Part shown: in pieces, positions 39,314 through 47,311 of the stretch
Numbering within the stretch: position 1 is the stretch's first letter
Layout: each line of letters starts with the position of its first letter
Source: an uncultured Steroidobacter sp.
Lineage (GTDB): Bacteria; Pseudomonadota; Gammaproteobacteria; Steroidobacterales; Steroidobacteraceae
Reading direction: 5' to 3'
Length of the DNA stretch: 64,000 bases
Assembly: GCA_938008435.1 (NCBI GenBank)
Contig: CALLKK010000006.1
Location: 124,001 to 188,000, forward strand
Made by a program: the position numbers and the translations under genes
Notes under the pieces: generated by a model
Told to the model about the DNA's origin: nothing
What the model saw: only the letters and a program-made list of their open reading frames with translations
Databases searched by the model: none

Positions 39314-42172
39314 TTACTGCAGGGACGGTACATAGTCCTCCCCTATCTCCGTGCGCGCATAGCGGGCCGGCACCAGCTTGGCGAGCGCATCGAAGCTGCG
39401 CTGCACCCATTCGTCATAGATGCCCTCGCGCGTGCGCGCGACATTCAGCTCGTGCAACTCGATCGCTTTCTCTTCGAACGGGAACGCCTGTTCCTCGAGC
39501 AAGAGGTCGTATTGCTCGAGCGCATCGGCATCGAGGTCCTTCGGCCGTTCCGACGCCAGCAGATCGGCACCAAGCGTCCGATAAAGCTCCGCCATGCCAT
39601 AGGTGGCAGCCGTGGTGACTTCGGCCACGCCGTAATCGAGCGCTTGTCCGTAGATCGCCAGCACCTTCTCCATCGCCTCGCGCTTGGCCTTGAGCGAGCG
39701 ATCGAGCGGCGCCACGAGTTTGACCGCGTTGAAGAGAGCCACATGCGGCTCCGCAGTTTCCAATGTCGCCTTGGCGGCGAGATACCGACTGCGATCGGTG
39801 CGCTCCGCGCCAGCTTGCTTATCCGCCTGAATGATCTCTGCGAGCCAACGCGCCCGAGTGCGAACGTCGTTCTGCGTGCCCGCCATGTCCGCAAGTTTCT
39901 GTCTCGCATCCATGGCAGGATCGAGCGGACGCGGAAACTGCTCGACATAAAGCGCGTACAGCCGCGCCGCATTCGTAGGCGATGCCGACTTCTCGTACAG
40001 CTCAGCCGCCTGCCAAAGCGCCGCACGCCGGACATCTACCGATTCCTGCTCGCGCGCGGCGATGCGTTCGAGCTCGGCGGCGGCCTGCAGCGACTGACCT
40101 GTTTCGAGGTATGCGACAGCCAACGCACGCGTGACTTCCGGCGCCAACTCATGATTCGGATGGTTACGACGGAACGCTTCGAGCACCGTCGCAGCGCGAT
40201 CCCACTGCTTGTTCTGCACCAGAATGCTCGCCGCGTCGAACTCGGCGTTGGCACGCACCTTCGCGTTCGGCGCAAGCGCGCCCACGCGCAGGAAGTCATC
40301 CACTGCGCCGCTTGCATCGCCCGCGGCCTGCTTGGCTTCGGCCTGTTTGTAAATCGACGCAGCAATGCGCTCTTCGATGGCGTTGCGATCGGGATCGCCA
40401 GGAGGCAGATACGTTTGTACACGCAAGTACGCCGCCTCGGCCTCCGCGAAGCGTCCGCGATCGAAGAGCGAGTGAGCGAGCAGCGTTGCCGCAGTGCGCT
40501 GGAATGCCGCTTCGACCGGCGGGTTACGTTCGAGGATTTGCTTGGACACCTCGATGACGCGATCGAATTCATCGAGCGCGAACAACTCTTCGTCCGCCTT
40601 GGTGAGCACGCGGGCCGATTCAGGATGCTCCGGGAAGCTCGTCGCGAACATGAGCGCGCTCTCGATCCCTTGGCGATGCCAGAGCGCAAGCCCCTCGCCC
40701 GAGAGCGACGGCTTGTGCTTGTCGTAGGCAATGAGCGCCGCATACCCCGCTGCCGCCGACTTGGGATGCAGCGGATAGTCGTACGCGGTGCGTTCGTACT
40801 CGCGCGCGGCCTCGGCAAAGCGTCCCGATTCGAAGAGCACTTCGGCAAGCAAGAATCGCGTAGCGGGCGCGTCCGCATCCTGCGGGAACGAATCGAGCAT
40901 GGCGCGATACCAACGCGCCGCGGCAGCATACTGCTCGGGCTGTTTCTCGCGCTGCGCGAGCGCGTGATAGTACTCGGCGAGATCCTTCTGCGTCGCCTTT
41001 AACTGCGCCGCGACCTCGGGCGCATCCTCGACGGTGCGACCCGCCCAGAACGCCGAACCGAACCCATAGCGCTCGACGAAAGCCTGCTTGCCCTCGAGCA
41101 CGGGCGAAGCGAATCCGCCCTTCTGATAGGCATCGATCGCACGCATCTGCAATGACGGCGCAAAGCGGTCGTCAGGCCGTCGTTTGGCGAAAGCCTCGTA
41201 GGCAAGCGCGGCATCCTGATAGCGCTCCTTCTCGAGGTAGAGATCGCCGAGCGCCTCGTAAAGACGATGGGCATACAACGGATCGCCACGGCGCGCGAGC
41301 ATCTCATCGAGCGTCTGAGGCCCCTCGTCATCCGCGAAGATGATCGCGGTCGCCCGTAGCGCGTCGTCGGTCAGCTCGCGCTCGGGTCGCGACAACGCAT
41401 CCGGCTGACGCACCTTGCCGCCGGCGATCAACACGCGATCGAGCAACCTGAGGAACGACTCGACGCTTTCCTCGCCGCGGCTCTGTTTGAACAACGCCCA
41501 GCCGTGTTTGTAGAGCCCCTGCTCGTAGAAGCCGGAATCCGGGCCGGACTGGATCACCGCCGCATACGCGCGGCCGGCATCGCCATAGCGCGTCATGCTG
41601 AACAGCAATTCGCCGCGCCGGAACTGAGCTTCCGTATACAACGGGCTTTGAGGGAAGCGCTCGACCAGCCGGTCGAGCACGTGCAGCGCGCGCTCAGGCT
41701 GCATTTGCGCTTCATACGCACGTGCGAGCTGATAAAGCACGGCATCGTTGCGCTCGTAATCCGGATGAGCCGCCAACAAGCCCTCGTACAGCTCGATGGC
41801 CTCCTGCACTTCAAGGCCACCGATGCGTTCCGCGTCCGTGGCGCGTCCTGCTTCATCGACTTCGAGCTTGAGATCGCCGAGCCTACGCATCGCCTCGGCA
41901 CGCATCTTGTCGTGCGCGGCTTGCAGCTCGAGGAAGCGCCGGTACTGTTCGATCGCCTGTTCGGGCGTGACGTCGGTCGGCGGATCGCGCGTGACCTGGA
42001 CCTCGCGATCTTCGAGATCCTTGATCGTACCCGTCTTGCCCTTGGCCGCGGCGTGAGCCAACGGCCCGCTCAGAGCCATGGCTGCGCACGCCAAGGCTAC
42101 GGCTCGACTGCATACGTGCCGGACTCGGCCGTTGGCGGCTGGCGTACGGCGAACGAGCACGCGGGCAGTCAT
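39314..42172 (-). CDS. Large periplasmic TPR protein
   Basis: A 952-residue protein with a signal sequence (about 1-42, ending LAHAA after an extended basic start) and TPR/HAT-like helical repeats over almost its full length. Examples are LYQLARAYEAQMQPERALHVLDRL, YEALGDLYLEKERYQDAALAY and RFLLAEVLFESGRFAEAAREY. Such proteins are usually long solenoid scaffolds. Its ATG overlaps the stop of the preceding TPR/coiled-coil gene. Size, location and operon suggest the backbone of the complex energised by ExbBD, perhaps bridging the periplasm (inference). Confidence 0.85.
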   Translation of the reverse strand: MTARVLVRRTPAANGRVRHVCSRAVALACAAMALSGPLAHAAAKGKTGTIKDLEDREVQVTRDPPTDVTPEQAIEQYRRFLELQAAHDKMRAEAMRRLGDLKLEVDEAGRATDAERIGGLEVQEAIELYEGLLAAHPDYERNDAVLYQLARAYEAQMQPERALHVLDRLVERFPQSPLYTEAQFRRGELLFSMTRYGDAGRAYAAVIQSGPDSGFYEQGLYKHGWALFKQSRGEESVESFLRLLDRVLIAGGKVRQPDALSRPERELTDDALRATAIIFADDEGPQTLDEMLARRGDPLYAHRLYEALGDLYLEKERYQDAALAYEAFAKRRPDDRFAPSLQMRAIDAYQKGGFASPVLEGKQAFVERYGFGSAFWAGRTVEDAPEVAAQLKATQKDLAEYYHALAQREKQPEQYAAAARWYRAMLDSFPQDADAPATRFLLAEVLFESGRFAEAAREYERTAYDYPLHPKSAAAGYAALIAYDKHKPSLSGEGLALWHRQGIESALMFATSFPEHPESARVLTKADEELFALDEFDRVIEVSKQILERNPPVEAAFQRTAATLLAHSLFDRGRFAEAEAAYLRVQTYLPPGDPDRNAIEERIAASIYKQAEAKQAAGDASGAVDDFLRVGALAPNAKVRANAEFDAASILVQNKQWDRAATVLEAFRRNHPNHELAPEVTRALAVAYLETGQSLQAAAELERIAAREQESVDVRRAALWQAAELYEKSASPTNAARLYALYVEQFPRPLDPAMDARQKLADMAGTQNDVRTRARWLAEIIQADKQAGAERTDRSRYLAAKATLETAEPHVALFNAVKLVAPLDRSLKAKREAMEKVLAIYGQALDYGVAEVTTAATYGMAELYRTLGADLLASERPKDLDADALEQYDLLLEEQAFPFEEKAIELHELNVARTREGIYDEWVQRSFDALAKLVPARYARTEIGEDYVPSLQ

Positions 42173-44073
42173 TCGCCACCCCCGGACTTGCCGCTCGCCG
42201 CGCGATCGTAAATCGATGCCAGCGCGAACCGCGCCTGCAACGAATAGGCTGCAAGGCGTTCCTTCTGCGCCTCCAACTCACGAATGGCGATCGAAGCCAA
42301 GTGACGATTGTGCGCTTCTGCGGTACTGGCCAAGCGCGCTCTCAACCCTTCGATACGCGGCCGCAGCTGCTCGACGCGCCGGGCAAACTCCTCGGTACGC
42401 GCCGGATATTCGTCGCGCGCACGCTCGACGAGCACCGAGCGACGGCGCGCTTCGCGGTAGGCCACTTCCAGCTCTCTCAGATCCTTGCGAGCGCGCCAGA
42501 GCCGTGCCTTGTAGCTTGCATTGAAATCCCACAACAGCGTACCGCGCAGCAGCCGCACCTTCTCGCGCATTTCTTCCACGATCGGGTCGGACCGATCGGC
42601 GCTTGCCAGCGCAGCTTCGAGCTGCTCGATCTTGCGCCACTGCGCGAGCTCGCGCTCCGTTGCAAGACCGACGATGTCGTTGTCTCTTTCGATTGCTGCG
42701 ATGCGCGACTCAAGCTCGTTCTTGCGCGCCTCCAGCGCATCGAGATCGACTCCCTCCAAGGTCGCCTCGAGCATCGGTAAACGCTGGGCGTACGCCCTGC
42801 GGCGCGTGTCGATCATGCTTTCGAACGCATCGATGCTCAGCGCCCAGTTATCGAGATTACGCTGCATGATGCGCAGGTCCCGATAGTTCTTGAGCCCCTC
42901 CTGGAACTCGTGCGATGCGAACAAGTGGTACAGGTAACGCGTCTCGGGCGCATCGGGCAGATTCTTCAGCTGCCAATACCACCCCGCGCGCTCGTCGTCG
43001 TGGTCGGCGAGCGCCTCTAGCAGCGCACCATTGCGAATAGCCTCGATGGATCGATCGATACGGGCCTGTTCCTCCGCAAAGGCGTTCACCGCGAGCATGT
43101 ACTGCTCTGCCGCCTGACGCTCGGCGCCCAGTTGCGCATAGGCGTAAGGAATCGCGAGGTAAGACTCCTGCACCGCCGCATCGAGCAGGTTTCGATCCCG
43201 CAGCTCGAGCCACGGCACCAGGGCCTTGGTAAATCGCCCTTGCGCCGAATCCGCCCAGCCCACACCGAGCAACGCCTTGTTCGATTGCGGCCCTACGAGG
43301 CGCACGCGCTGCAGCACTTGCTTTGCCTCGGCGGGACGATCCGCCTTCAACAATGCGTAGCCGAGCGCGAGGTTCGACTTGTCGCGCAATGCCGCTCGTT
43401 CCTCGTTCGGTGCCGGCAGCTGCCCCACACCGTCGAGCAACTTGACTGCATCGTCGATACGCCCCTGTCGAACCAAAGCAACGCCGATGTTGAACCGCGC
43501 ATACGCAGACCAGACGTCGTTGCCGTCGCCGACAGGTTGCCAGCGCTCGAGCACTCGAACCGCTTCGTCATAGCGCTCCATGTACATGAGCACCTGCGCT
43601 TCTAGCAGATGCCGCTCCGGCTCCAAATCGCCGGGCAACGCGCCGCGGATCGAAGCGAGCGCCGCTGCCGCCTCCTCGAAATAGTTGCGCTGATACCAGA
43701 CTTTCGCCAGGTAGAACCAAGCGCGGTTACGGACGTCGAGCGGCACGTTGTCGTTGAGGAGAGCCCTGAAAATCCTGCCCGCTTCCTCGTGCTGACCGAG
43801 CGACAGATAGAGCCCACCTTTCAACAGCTCCGCCTCGAGAGCGTGCTCGTTCAAGTAGCCGAGCTCCTGTGCAGCACTCAGCCGCGTCAGCGCATTCAGG
43901 TACTCGCCCTGATAAAAGTAGAAGAGCACGTCACCCCAGCGCAGGTCTTTGACGACTTGCGGCGTGCCAACGAGCGGCTGCTCGGCGACGGCGCGCCCGC
44001 GCGCGGCGGCAGTCGTGAGCGCAAGACCGCTCGCGAGCGCCAGAAGGAACACGGCACAACGGGAGAGTTTCAT
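42169..44073 (-). CDS. Periplasmic TPR and coiled-coil protein
   Basis: A 634-residue protein: signal peptide (about 1-24), TPR-like repeats (about 45-330; NALTRLSAAQELGYLNEHAL, LLKADRPAEAKQVLQRVRLV), then long coiled coils (about 435-620) rich in Arg/Glu, such as LDALEARKNELESRIAAIERD. It starts 33 bp after the small coiled-coil protein and overlaps the large TPR gene by 4 bp. No enzyme motif is visible. A structural role in a trans-envelope assembly is inferred. Confidence 0.82.
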   Translation of the reverse strand: MKLSRCAVFLLALASGLALTTAAARGRAVAEQPLVGTPQVVKDLRWGDVLFYFYQGEYLNALTRLSAAQELGYLNEHALEAELLKGGLYLSLGQHEEAGRIFRALLNDNVPLDVRNRAWFYLAKVWYQRNYFEEAAAALASIRGALPGDLEPERHLLEAQVLMYMERYDEAVRVLERWQPVGDGNDVWSAYARFNIGVALVRQGRIDDAVKLLDGVGQLPAPNEERAALRDKSNLALGYALLKADRPAEAKQVLQRVRLVGPQSNKALLGVGWADSAQGRFTKALVPWLELRDRNLLDAAVQESYLAIPYAYAQLGAERQAAEQYMLAVNAFAEEQARIDRSIEAIRNGALLEALADHDDERAGWYWQLKNLPDAPETRYLYHLFASHEFQEGLKNYRDLRIMQRNLDNWALSIDAFESMIDTRRRAYAQRLPMLEATLEGVDLDALEARKNELESRIAAIERDNDIVGLATERELAQWRKIEQLEAALASADRSDPIVEEMREKVRLLRGTLLWDFNASYKARLWRARKDLRELEVAYREARRRSVLVERARDEYPARTEEFARRVEQLRPRIEGLRARLASTAEAHNRHLASIAIRELEAQKERLAAYSLQARFALASIYDRAASGKSGGGE

Positions 44074-44106
44074 CCTTGGGCACTCAGCGGTGACGCGAGA
44101 GATGGC

Positions 44107-44637
44107 TTACTCCCATTGCTTGACGATGAACTCGGGCTGGGCCCTGACCGCCCGATCGCTGATCTTGAGCTCGACGTACTTTGCGCCGACGCCCTTCTCG
44201 AGCTTCACAGTCGCACCGCGGCGATAGTCGCGCGCATGCGGTCCCTTGCCGGTAAAGATTGCAATGAGCTCGTGCTCGCCGGCCTTCAGATTGCCGACAT
44301 AGACGCGATGCACGGCCCCTTTGAGCAGCGCCTGCGCTTCGCGCTCGGTGTAGAGATAGTTGGCGACTTCCTTGTTGTCGATCTTCAATGTCACCGAGTC
44401 GAGCGCAAAGAACTCGCCCACGTCCATCGAGACGAATACCGCGACCTGCGTATTCGCGGGAAACAGCAGCTCCTCTTCGAGCACGAAGAGCTCGCGATTG
44501 AGGTCGAGCACTTCCTTCTTGAGCGCCTGCACCTCTTGATCGAGGCTCTTCAACTCATCCGTTGTGCGCGCAGCATCCTGGGCAGAAGCCGCAGACACGA
44601 GCAGCCACAGCAACACAGCGGTCAACGTACGTAACAT
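44107..44637 (-). CDS. Periplasmic coiled-coil plus beta-domain protein
   Basis: A 176-residue protein with a signal peptide (about 1-19, ending SAASA), a heptad coiled coil (about 27-57, ELKSLDQEVQALKKEVLDL) and a beta-rich C-terminal domain (about 60-176) with DSVTLKIDNKEVANYLY and GAVHRVYVGNLKAGEHEL. The latter resembles a small Ig-like or PEGA-like fold, a tentative reading. Preceded by GGGTGA before the ATG. It is the first envelope component after the TlpA-like gene. Confidence 0.8.
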   Translation of the reverse strand: MLRTLTAVLLWLLVSAASAQDAARTTDELKSLDQEVQALKKEVLDLNRELFVLEEELLFPANTQVAVFVSMDVGEFFALDSVTLKIDNKEVANYLYTEREAQALLKGAVHRVYVGNLKAGEHELIAIFTGKGPHARDYRRGATVKLEKGVGAKYVELKISDRAVRAQPEFIVKQWE

Positions 44638-44675
44638 GGTTTCACCCAGAATGCCTTCCTGGTCCTTGCGACAAC

Positions 44676-45203
44676 TTACTCGTTCAACAACTCGCGCAGC
44701 TTGTCCGTGTAGCGGCTCTCGTATCCCGGCTTGAATCCTTCCGAGACGTAGCGAATCGTGCCCGCACGATCGATGAGCACCGTGACCGGCATGACGCCGA
44801 TCTGGTATGCCTTGGCCACCTCATGGCGACTGTCCATGAGCACCGGATAGGAAACACCGAGCGTGCGCGCCATTTCGGCCGCTTGCGCCGCGTCTTCATC
44901 GATATTGACACTGAGCAGGACCAGACCTGCCCGCCGATACTTTTGATAGATCTCTTCCAAGAGCGGCATTTCTTGACGACACGGCCCGCACCACGTCGCC
45001 CAGAAATTCAGGAGCACGACCTCGCCTACCTGTTCGGAAAGCCGAATGTTGTCATGCGACAACGAGCGGAGCGCGAAATCCGCGGCTGGCTGACCGACCA
45101 AGTCCGATGGCGCGGACCACCCGCTTCCTGACGCGAGCAGCAACACGAGCGGCAGCACATAGCGCAACGATCGGCTCGCACTGAGTTGTACTGGTCGTGG
45201 CAT
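44676..45203 (-). CDS. TlpA-family thioredoxin-like protein
   Basis: A 175-residue protein with a hydrophobic N terminus (about 13-30, signal peptide or anchor) and a thioredoxin fold with the active site FWATWCGPCRQEMPLL near residue 75 and the cis-proline region IGVMPVTVLIDRAG. The TlpA/ResA type usually reduces periplasmic disulfides; here it may serve the envelope proteins encoded downstream. It is the first gene behind the c-di-GMP riboswitch, and the next gene starts 38 bp after its stop. The ATG at 45203 lacks a strong ribosome binding site. Confidence 0.9.
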   Translation of the reverse strand: MPRPVQLSASRSLRYVLPLVLLLASGSGWSAPSDLVGQPAADFALRSLSHDNIRLSEQVGEVVLLNFWATWCGPCRQEMPLLEEIYQKYRRAGLVLLSVNIDEDAAQAAEMARTLGVSYPVLMDSRHEVAKAYQIGVMPVTVLIDRAGTIRYVSEGFKPGYESRYTDKLRELLNE

Positions 45204-45271
45204 TCGTATTCGTGGCTGTCGATAGAGCACGGGTGAACCGCAGAAAGCCACGGCCGCACGGACGGGGCACG

Positions 45272-45308
45272 AAAACGCGAGCCGCGTTGCGACACGCTAG
45301 TCGGCAAC
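45272..45308 (-). promoter_or_regulatory. c-di-GMP riboswitch expression platform
   Basis: Minus-strand AACGCG (45288-45283) and CGCGTT (45279-45274) form a short hairpin followed by TTTT CG, a weak terminator. An alternative stem, GTTGCCGAC (45308-45300) with GTCGCAAC (45293-45286, one bulged C), uses the 3' strand of the aptamer's closing stem and would break the terminator. Ligand binding should therefore favour termination (an off-switch). This logic is inference from pairing. Confidence 0.5.
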
Positions 45309-45376
45309 CCCGCTGTCTTAGGATCTCCTTTAGACCGGTGGCTTTGCGTCCCCACTTTTCAGTGGGTTTGCCTTTT
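45300..45376 (-). ncRNA. c-di-GMP-I (GEMM) riboswitch
   Basis: The minus strand carries the class I aptamer almost to consensus: GGCAAACC, a CCCACT-GAAA-AGTGGG stem with GNRA tetraloop, the invariant GGACGCAAAGCC, the tetraloop-receptor arm CCGGTCTAAAG with CCTAAGAC, and the closing CAGCGGGGTTGCCG. It lies about 97 nt before the TlpA-like gene. A TTGACA at 45448-45443 could be a -35 for this transcript; no clear -10 goes with it. Confidence 0.93.
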
Positions 45377-45509
45377 GCTTGGCAACACAAGCTCGAGCGT
45401 TACCAAGACGACGCAAGTAGGGTGCTATACGCGTTGAATGTATGTCAACGAAGCAAGTGTGACGTGCAACGTCTGCGAGCGCGACAGTCGTGTGAATTAG
45501 CGCACAATT

Positions 45510-45543
45510 CGAGGCGCTGTCTGCATATGCAGACAGCGCCTCG
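45510..45543. terminator. 34-bp perfect palindrome
   Basis: Seventeen bases are repeated in perfect inverted order with no spacer (centre between 45526 and 45527). It lies 6 bp after the stop of the 77-residue minus-strand gene and ends its transcript plausibly, but there is no T-tract. It could also be a protein-binding dyad or insulate the riboswitch transcript. Confidence 0.6.
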
Positions 45544-45549
45544 TTGCGC

Positions 45550-45783
45550 TTAGATGGGCACTTGGGGACTCAGATACTCAGTGGTACGCGCAGTGGCTTT
45601 CCACTCTGAGATTACTTCCGGAGTCGGGAGCGACTCCTTCGACACTGACAGCGGCACCGCTGTAGGACCGTGTCGTTGTTCTCGCAGCGCGGATGCGTCA
45701 TGCGCATAGAAGATTGCGCCCGATCCTGCAGCAAGCAAGACCAAACAAATGCCCAGACTCACACGGGCGACGTTAAGCTGCAT
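45550..45783 (-). CDS. Small single-pass membrane/secreted protein
   Basis: A 77-residue predicted protein from the ATG at 45783, with a hydrophobic N-terminal helix (about 5-27, VARVSLGICLVLLAAGSGAIF) and a short polar tail of about 50 residues. It lies 79 bp after the repeat-protein gene on the same strand and is followed by a perfect palindrome. No recognisable domain. Coding is supported by the helix and the genomic fit, but not by homology I can recall. Confidence 0.5.
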   Translation of the reverse strand: MQLNVARVSLGICLVLLAAGSGAIFYAHDASALREQRHGPTAVPLSVSKESLPTPEVISEWKATARTTEYLSPQVPI

Positions 45784-45862
45784 CTTAGTTCTCTCCCGCG
45801 CAAGGCGCCTCACGCACCTTGCCCTTGACAAGTTGATCGAAAACGAACGCCTTGGTTTCGAC

Positions 45863-46375
45863 TCACGCCACCGCTTGCAAGACGACACTGTTCCCAACAT
45901 CAAGTTGTTCCAACGGTGGATTCATCGGACCGTTCTCAATCGCCAACCGCTCCAGTGGCGGATTCATCGGACGGTTCTCAATCGCGAACCGCTCCAGCGG
46001 TGGATTCATCGGACGGTTCTCAATCGCCAACCGCTCCAGCGGCGGATTTATCGGGCCGTTCTCAATCGCCAACCGCTCCAGCGGCGGATTTATCGGACCG
46101 TTCTCAATCGCCAACCGCTCCAGCGGCGGACTTATCGGACCGTTCTCAATCGCCAACCGCTCCAGCGGCGGATTTATCGGACCGTTCTCAATCGCCAACC
46201 GCTCCAGCGGCGGATTCATCGGACGGTTCTCAATTGCGACTGCAATCGGCGCTACCGAGCGGAACTGAATCTGCTCGTCCAGGACTGAGAATGTATCGTC
46301 CGCAGCGTAGTCAGGACTTAATTGACCTAAGGCAGCAGGAACCAGCACCACGGCTGAAACTAGTGACTTGAACAT
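45863..46375 (-). CDS. Secreted repeat protein with eight 14-residue repeats
   Basis: A 170-residue protein with a signal peptide (about 1-17, MFKSLVSAVVLVPAALG), a 33-residue unique part and eight copies of LAIENGPINPPLER-type repeats (varying G/R, I/M, N/S), then a 14-residue tail. Repeats are Pro/Asn/Glu-rich without Cys, suggesting an extended or beta-helical surface or periplasmic protein. AGGAGG lies 8 nt before the ATG at 46375. It is divergent from an ECF sigma factor/kinase pair that may control it (inference). I recognise no family. Confidence 0.7.
   Translation of the reverse strand: MFKSLVSAVVLVPAALGQLSPDYAADDTFSVLDEQIQFRSVAPIAVAIENRPMNPPLERLAIENGPINPPLERLAIENGPISPPLERLAIENGPINPPLERLAIENGPINPPLERLAIENRPMNPPLERFAIENRPMNPPLERLAIENGPMNPPLEQLDVGNSVVLQAVA
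45908..46243. repeat. Eight tandem 42-bp repeats
   Basis: Eight contiguous 42-bp units (45908, 45950, 45992, 46034, 46076, 46118, 46160 and 46202 onwards), nearly identical; the last differs in its final ten bases. The unit length is a multiple of three, so reading frames stay open on both strands across the array. There are no spacers, so it is not a CRISPR array. Copy number may vary between strains. Confidence 0.95.
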
Positions 46376-46696
46376 CGCGTACACCTCCTAGGGAGAAGCA
46401 AGAAAAGTGAGAACCAGGTCACGAGGCGTAAGCGACGACGTCCCGTGCGTTCCGTCACAAGGCGGCAGGGCGCTGCGACGATTTCTCGAACAATCAGTGA
46501 TTTGCCTAGGCCGGGACGGGGGGAGATGCCGGGCAGGGGACCTTTCTGCCCAGGAAAGAGGAGACTCAAGAAGCAAGCGCAAATCTGCTCGTTGCGCTTA
46601 AGCGATGGGACAATAGCGATCAGGCCGCCGGAGGCTTAATCTCTTGTCTTATCCGCGACCTATGGGAGGCCTGTCCTGAGTAAGACGAACGCAGCC
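46376..46696. other. Divergent intergenic region between repeat-protein and ECF sigma genes
   Basis: This 321-bp stretch holds the ribosome binding site of the repeat-protein gene at its left end and should hold both divergent promoters. I see no clear sigma-70 pair, tRNA or ORF with a convincing start. GTCTTA and TAAGAC near 46645-46685 form a loose inverted repeat before the sigma gene. Confidence 0.6.
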
Positions 46697-47311
46697 ATGA
46701 CTCCCCCGCCAGACCGCCAAGCTGTCACGCGGCTGCTATCCGCCTGGAAATCGGGAGATTCGCGGGCGCTCGAGCAACTCACTCCGCTCATTTACGAGGA
46801 GCTGCGCAACAGGGCTCGCAAGTACATGCGACAGGAACGCCCTGGACACACGCTCCAAGCGACGGCTGTCGTCCATGAAGCTTTTGTCAAGCTCGTGGAG
46901 ATGGACATCCCGTGGCAAGACCGCGTCCACTTTTTCAACGTGGCAGCGCGACAGATGCGGCGCATCCTCGTCGATCACGCGAAGATGCGTCTGCGCGAGA
47001 AGCGCGGAGGCACGACGACGACCAGCTCCGTGGAAGAGCTCGAAGACATGGACCTCGGTCCGCCGACGACGGGGGACATCGATGTCATCGAGATCGACGA
47101 AGCCCTGGAGCGACTGGCGAGCAGCAATCCTCGACTTGCCGAGCTGGTCGAGCTGCACTATTTCGGCGGGCTCACGTACCAGGAGCTCTCGGAAACGCTC
47201 AAGATTTCCGAAGCGACGGTGGATCGGGAGCTACGCCTCGCGAAGGCGTGGATCCTGAGCCAGATTCGTCCCTCTCGTCATCCCCCAGACGAGACCACTG
47301 ATCCGACATGA
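46697..47311 (+). CDS. ECF-type RNA polymerase sigma factor
   Basis: A 204-residue sigma factor of the group usually paired with Ser/Thr kinases. Region 2 is at about 20-95 (PLIYEELRNRARKYMRQERPG, HEAFVKLVEMDIPWQDRVHF) and region 4 at about 130-185 (LVELHYFGGLTYQELSETLKISEATVDREL). No anti-sigma factor gene is adjacent. Its TGA overlaps the kinase ATG (47308-47311), so the two are made together. Activation through phosphorylation by the kinase is a reasonable inference from such pairs. Possible targets are the divergent repeat-protein genes. Confidence 0.92.
   Translation: MTPPPDRQAVTRLLSAWKSGDSRALEQLTPLIYEELRNRARKYMRQERPGHTLQATAVVHEAFVKLVEMDIPWQDRVHFFNVAARQMRRILVDHAKMRLREKRGGTTTTSSVEELEDMDLGPPTTGDIDVIEIDEALERLASSNPRLAELVELHYFGGLTYQELSETLKISEATVDRELRLAKAWILSQIRPSRHPPDETTDPT

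Noticed and set aside
45197..45553. Plus-strand open frame opposite the riboswitch
   Set aside because: It covers the c-di-GMP aptamer and the palindrome on the other strand and has no credible domain or start context.
45908..46243. CRISPR array
   Set aside because: Units are contiguous with no variable spacers and no cas genes are nearby.
45749..46371. Three plus-strand open frames across the 42-bp repeats
   Set aside because: They stay open only because the unit length is a multiple of three. The minus-strand frame alone has a signal peptide and a strong ribosome binding site.
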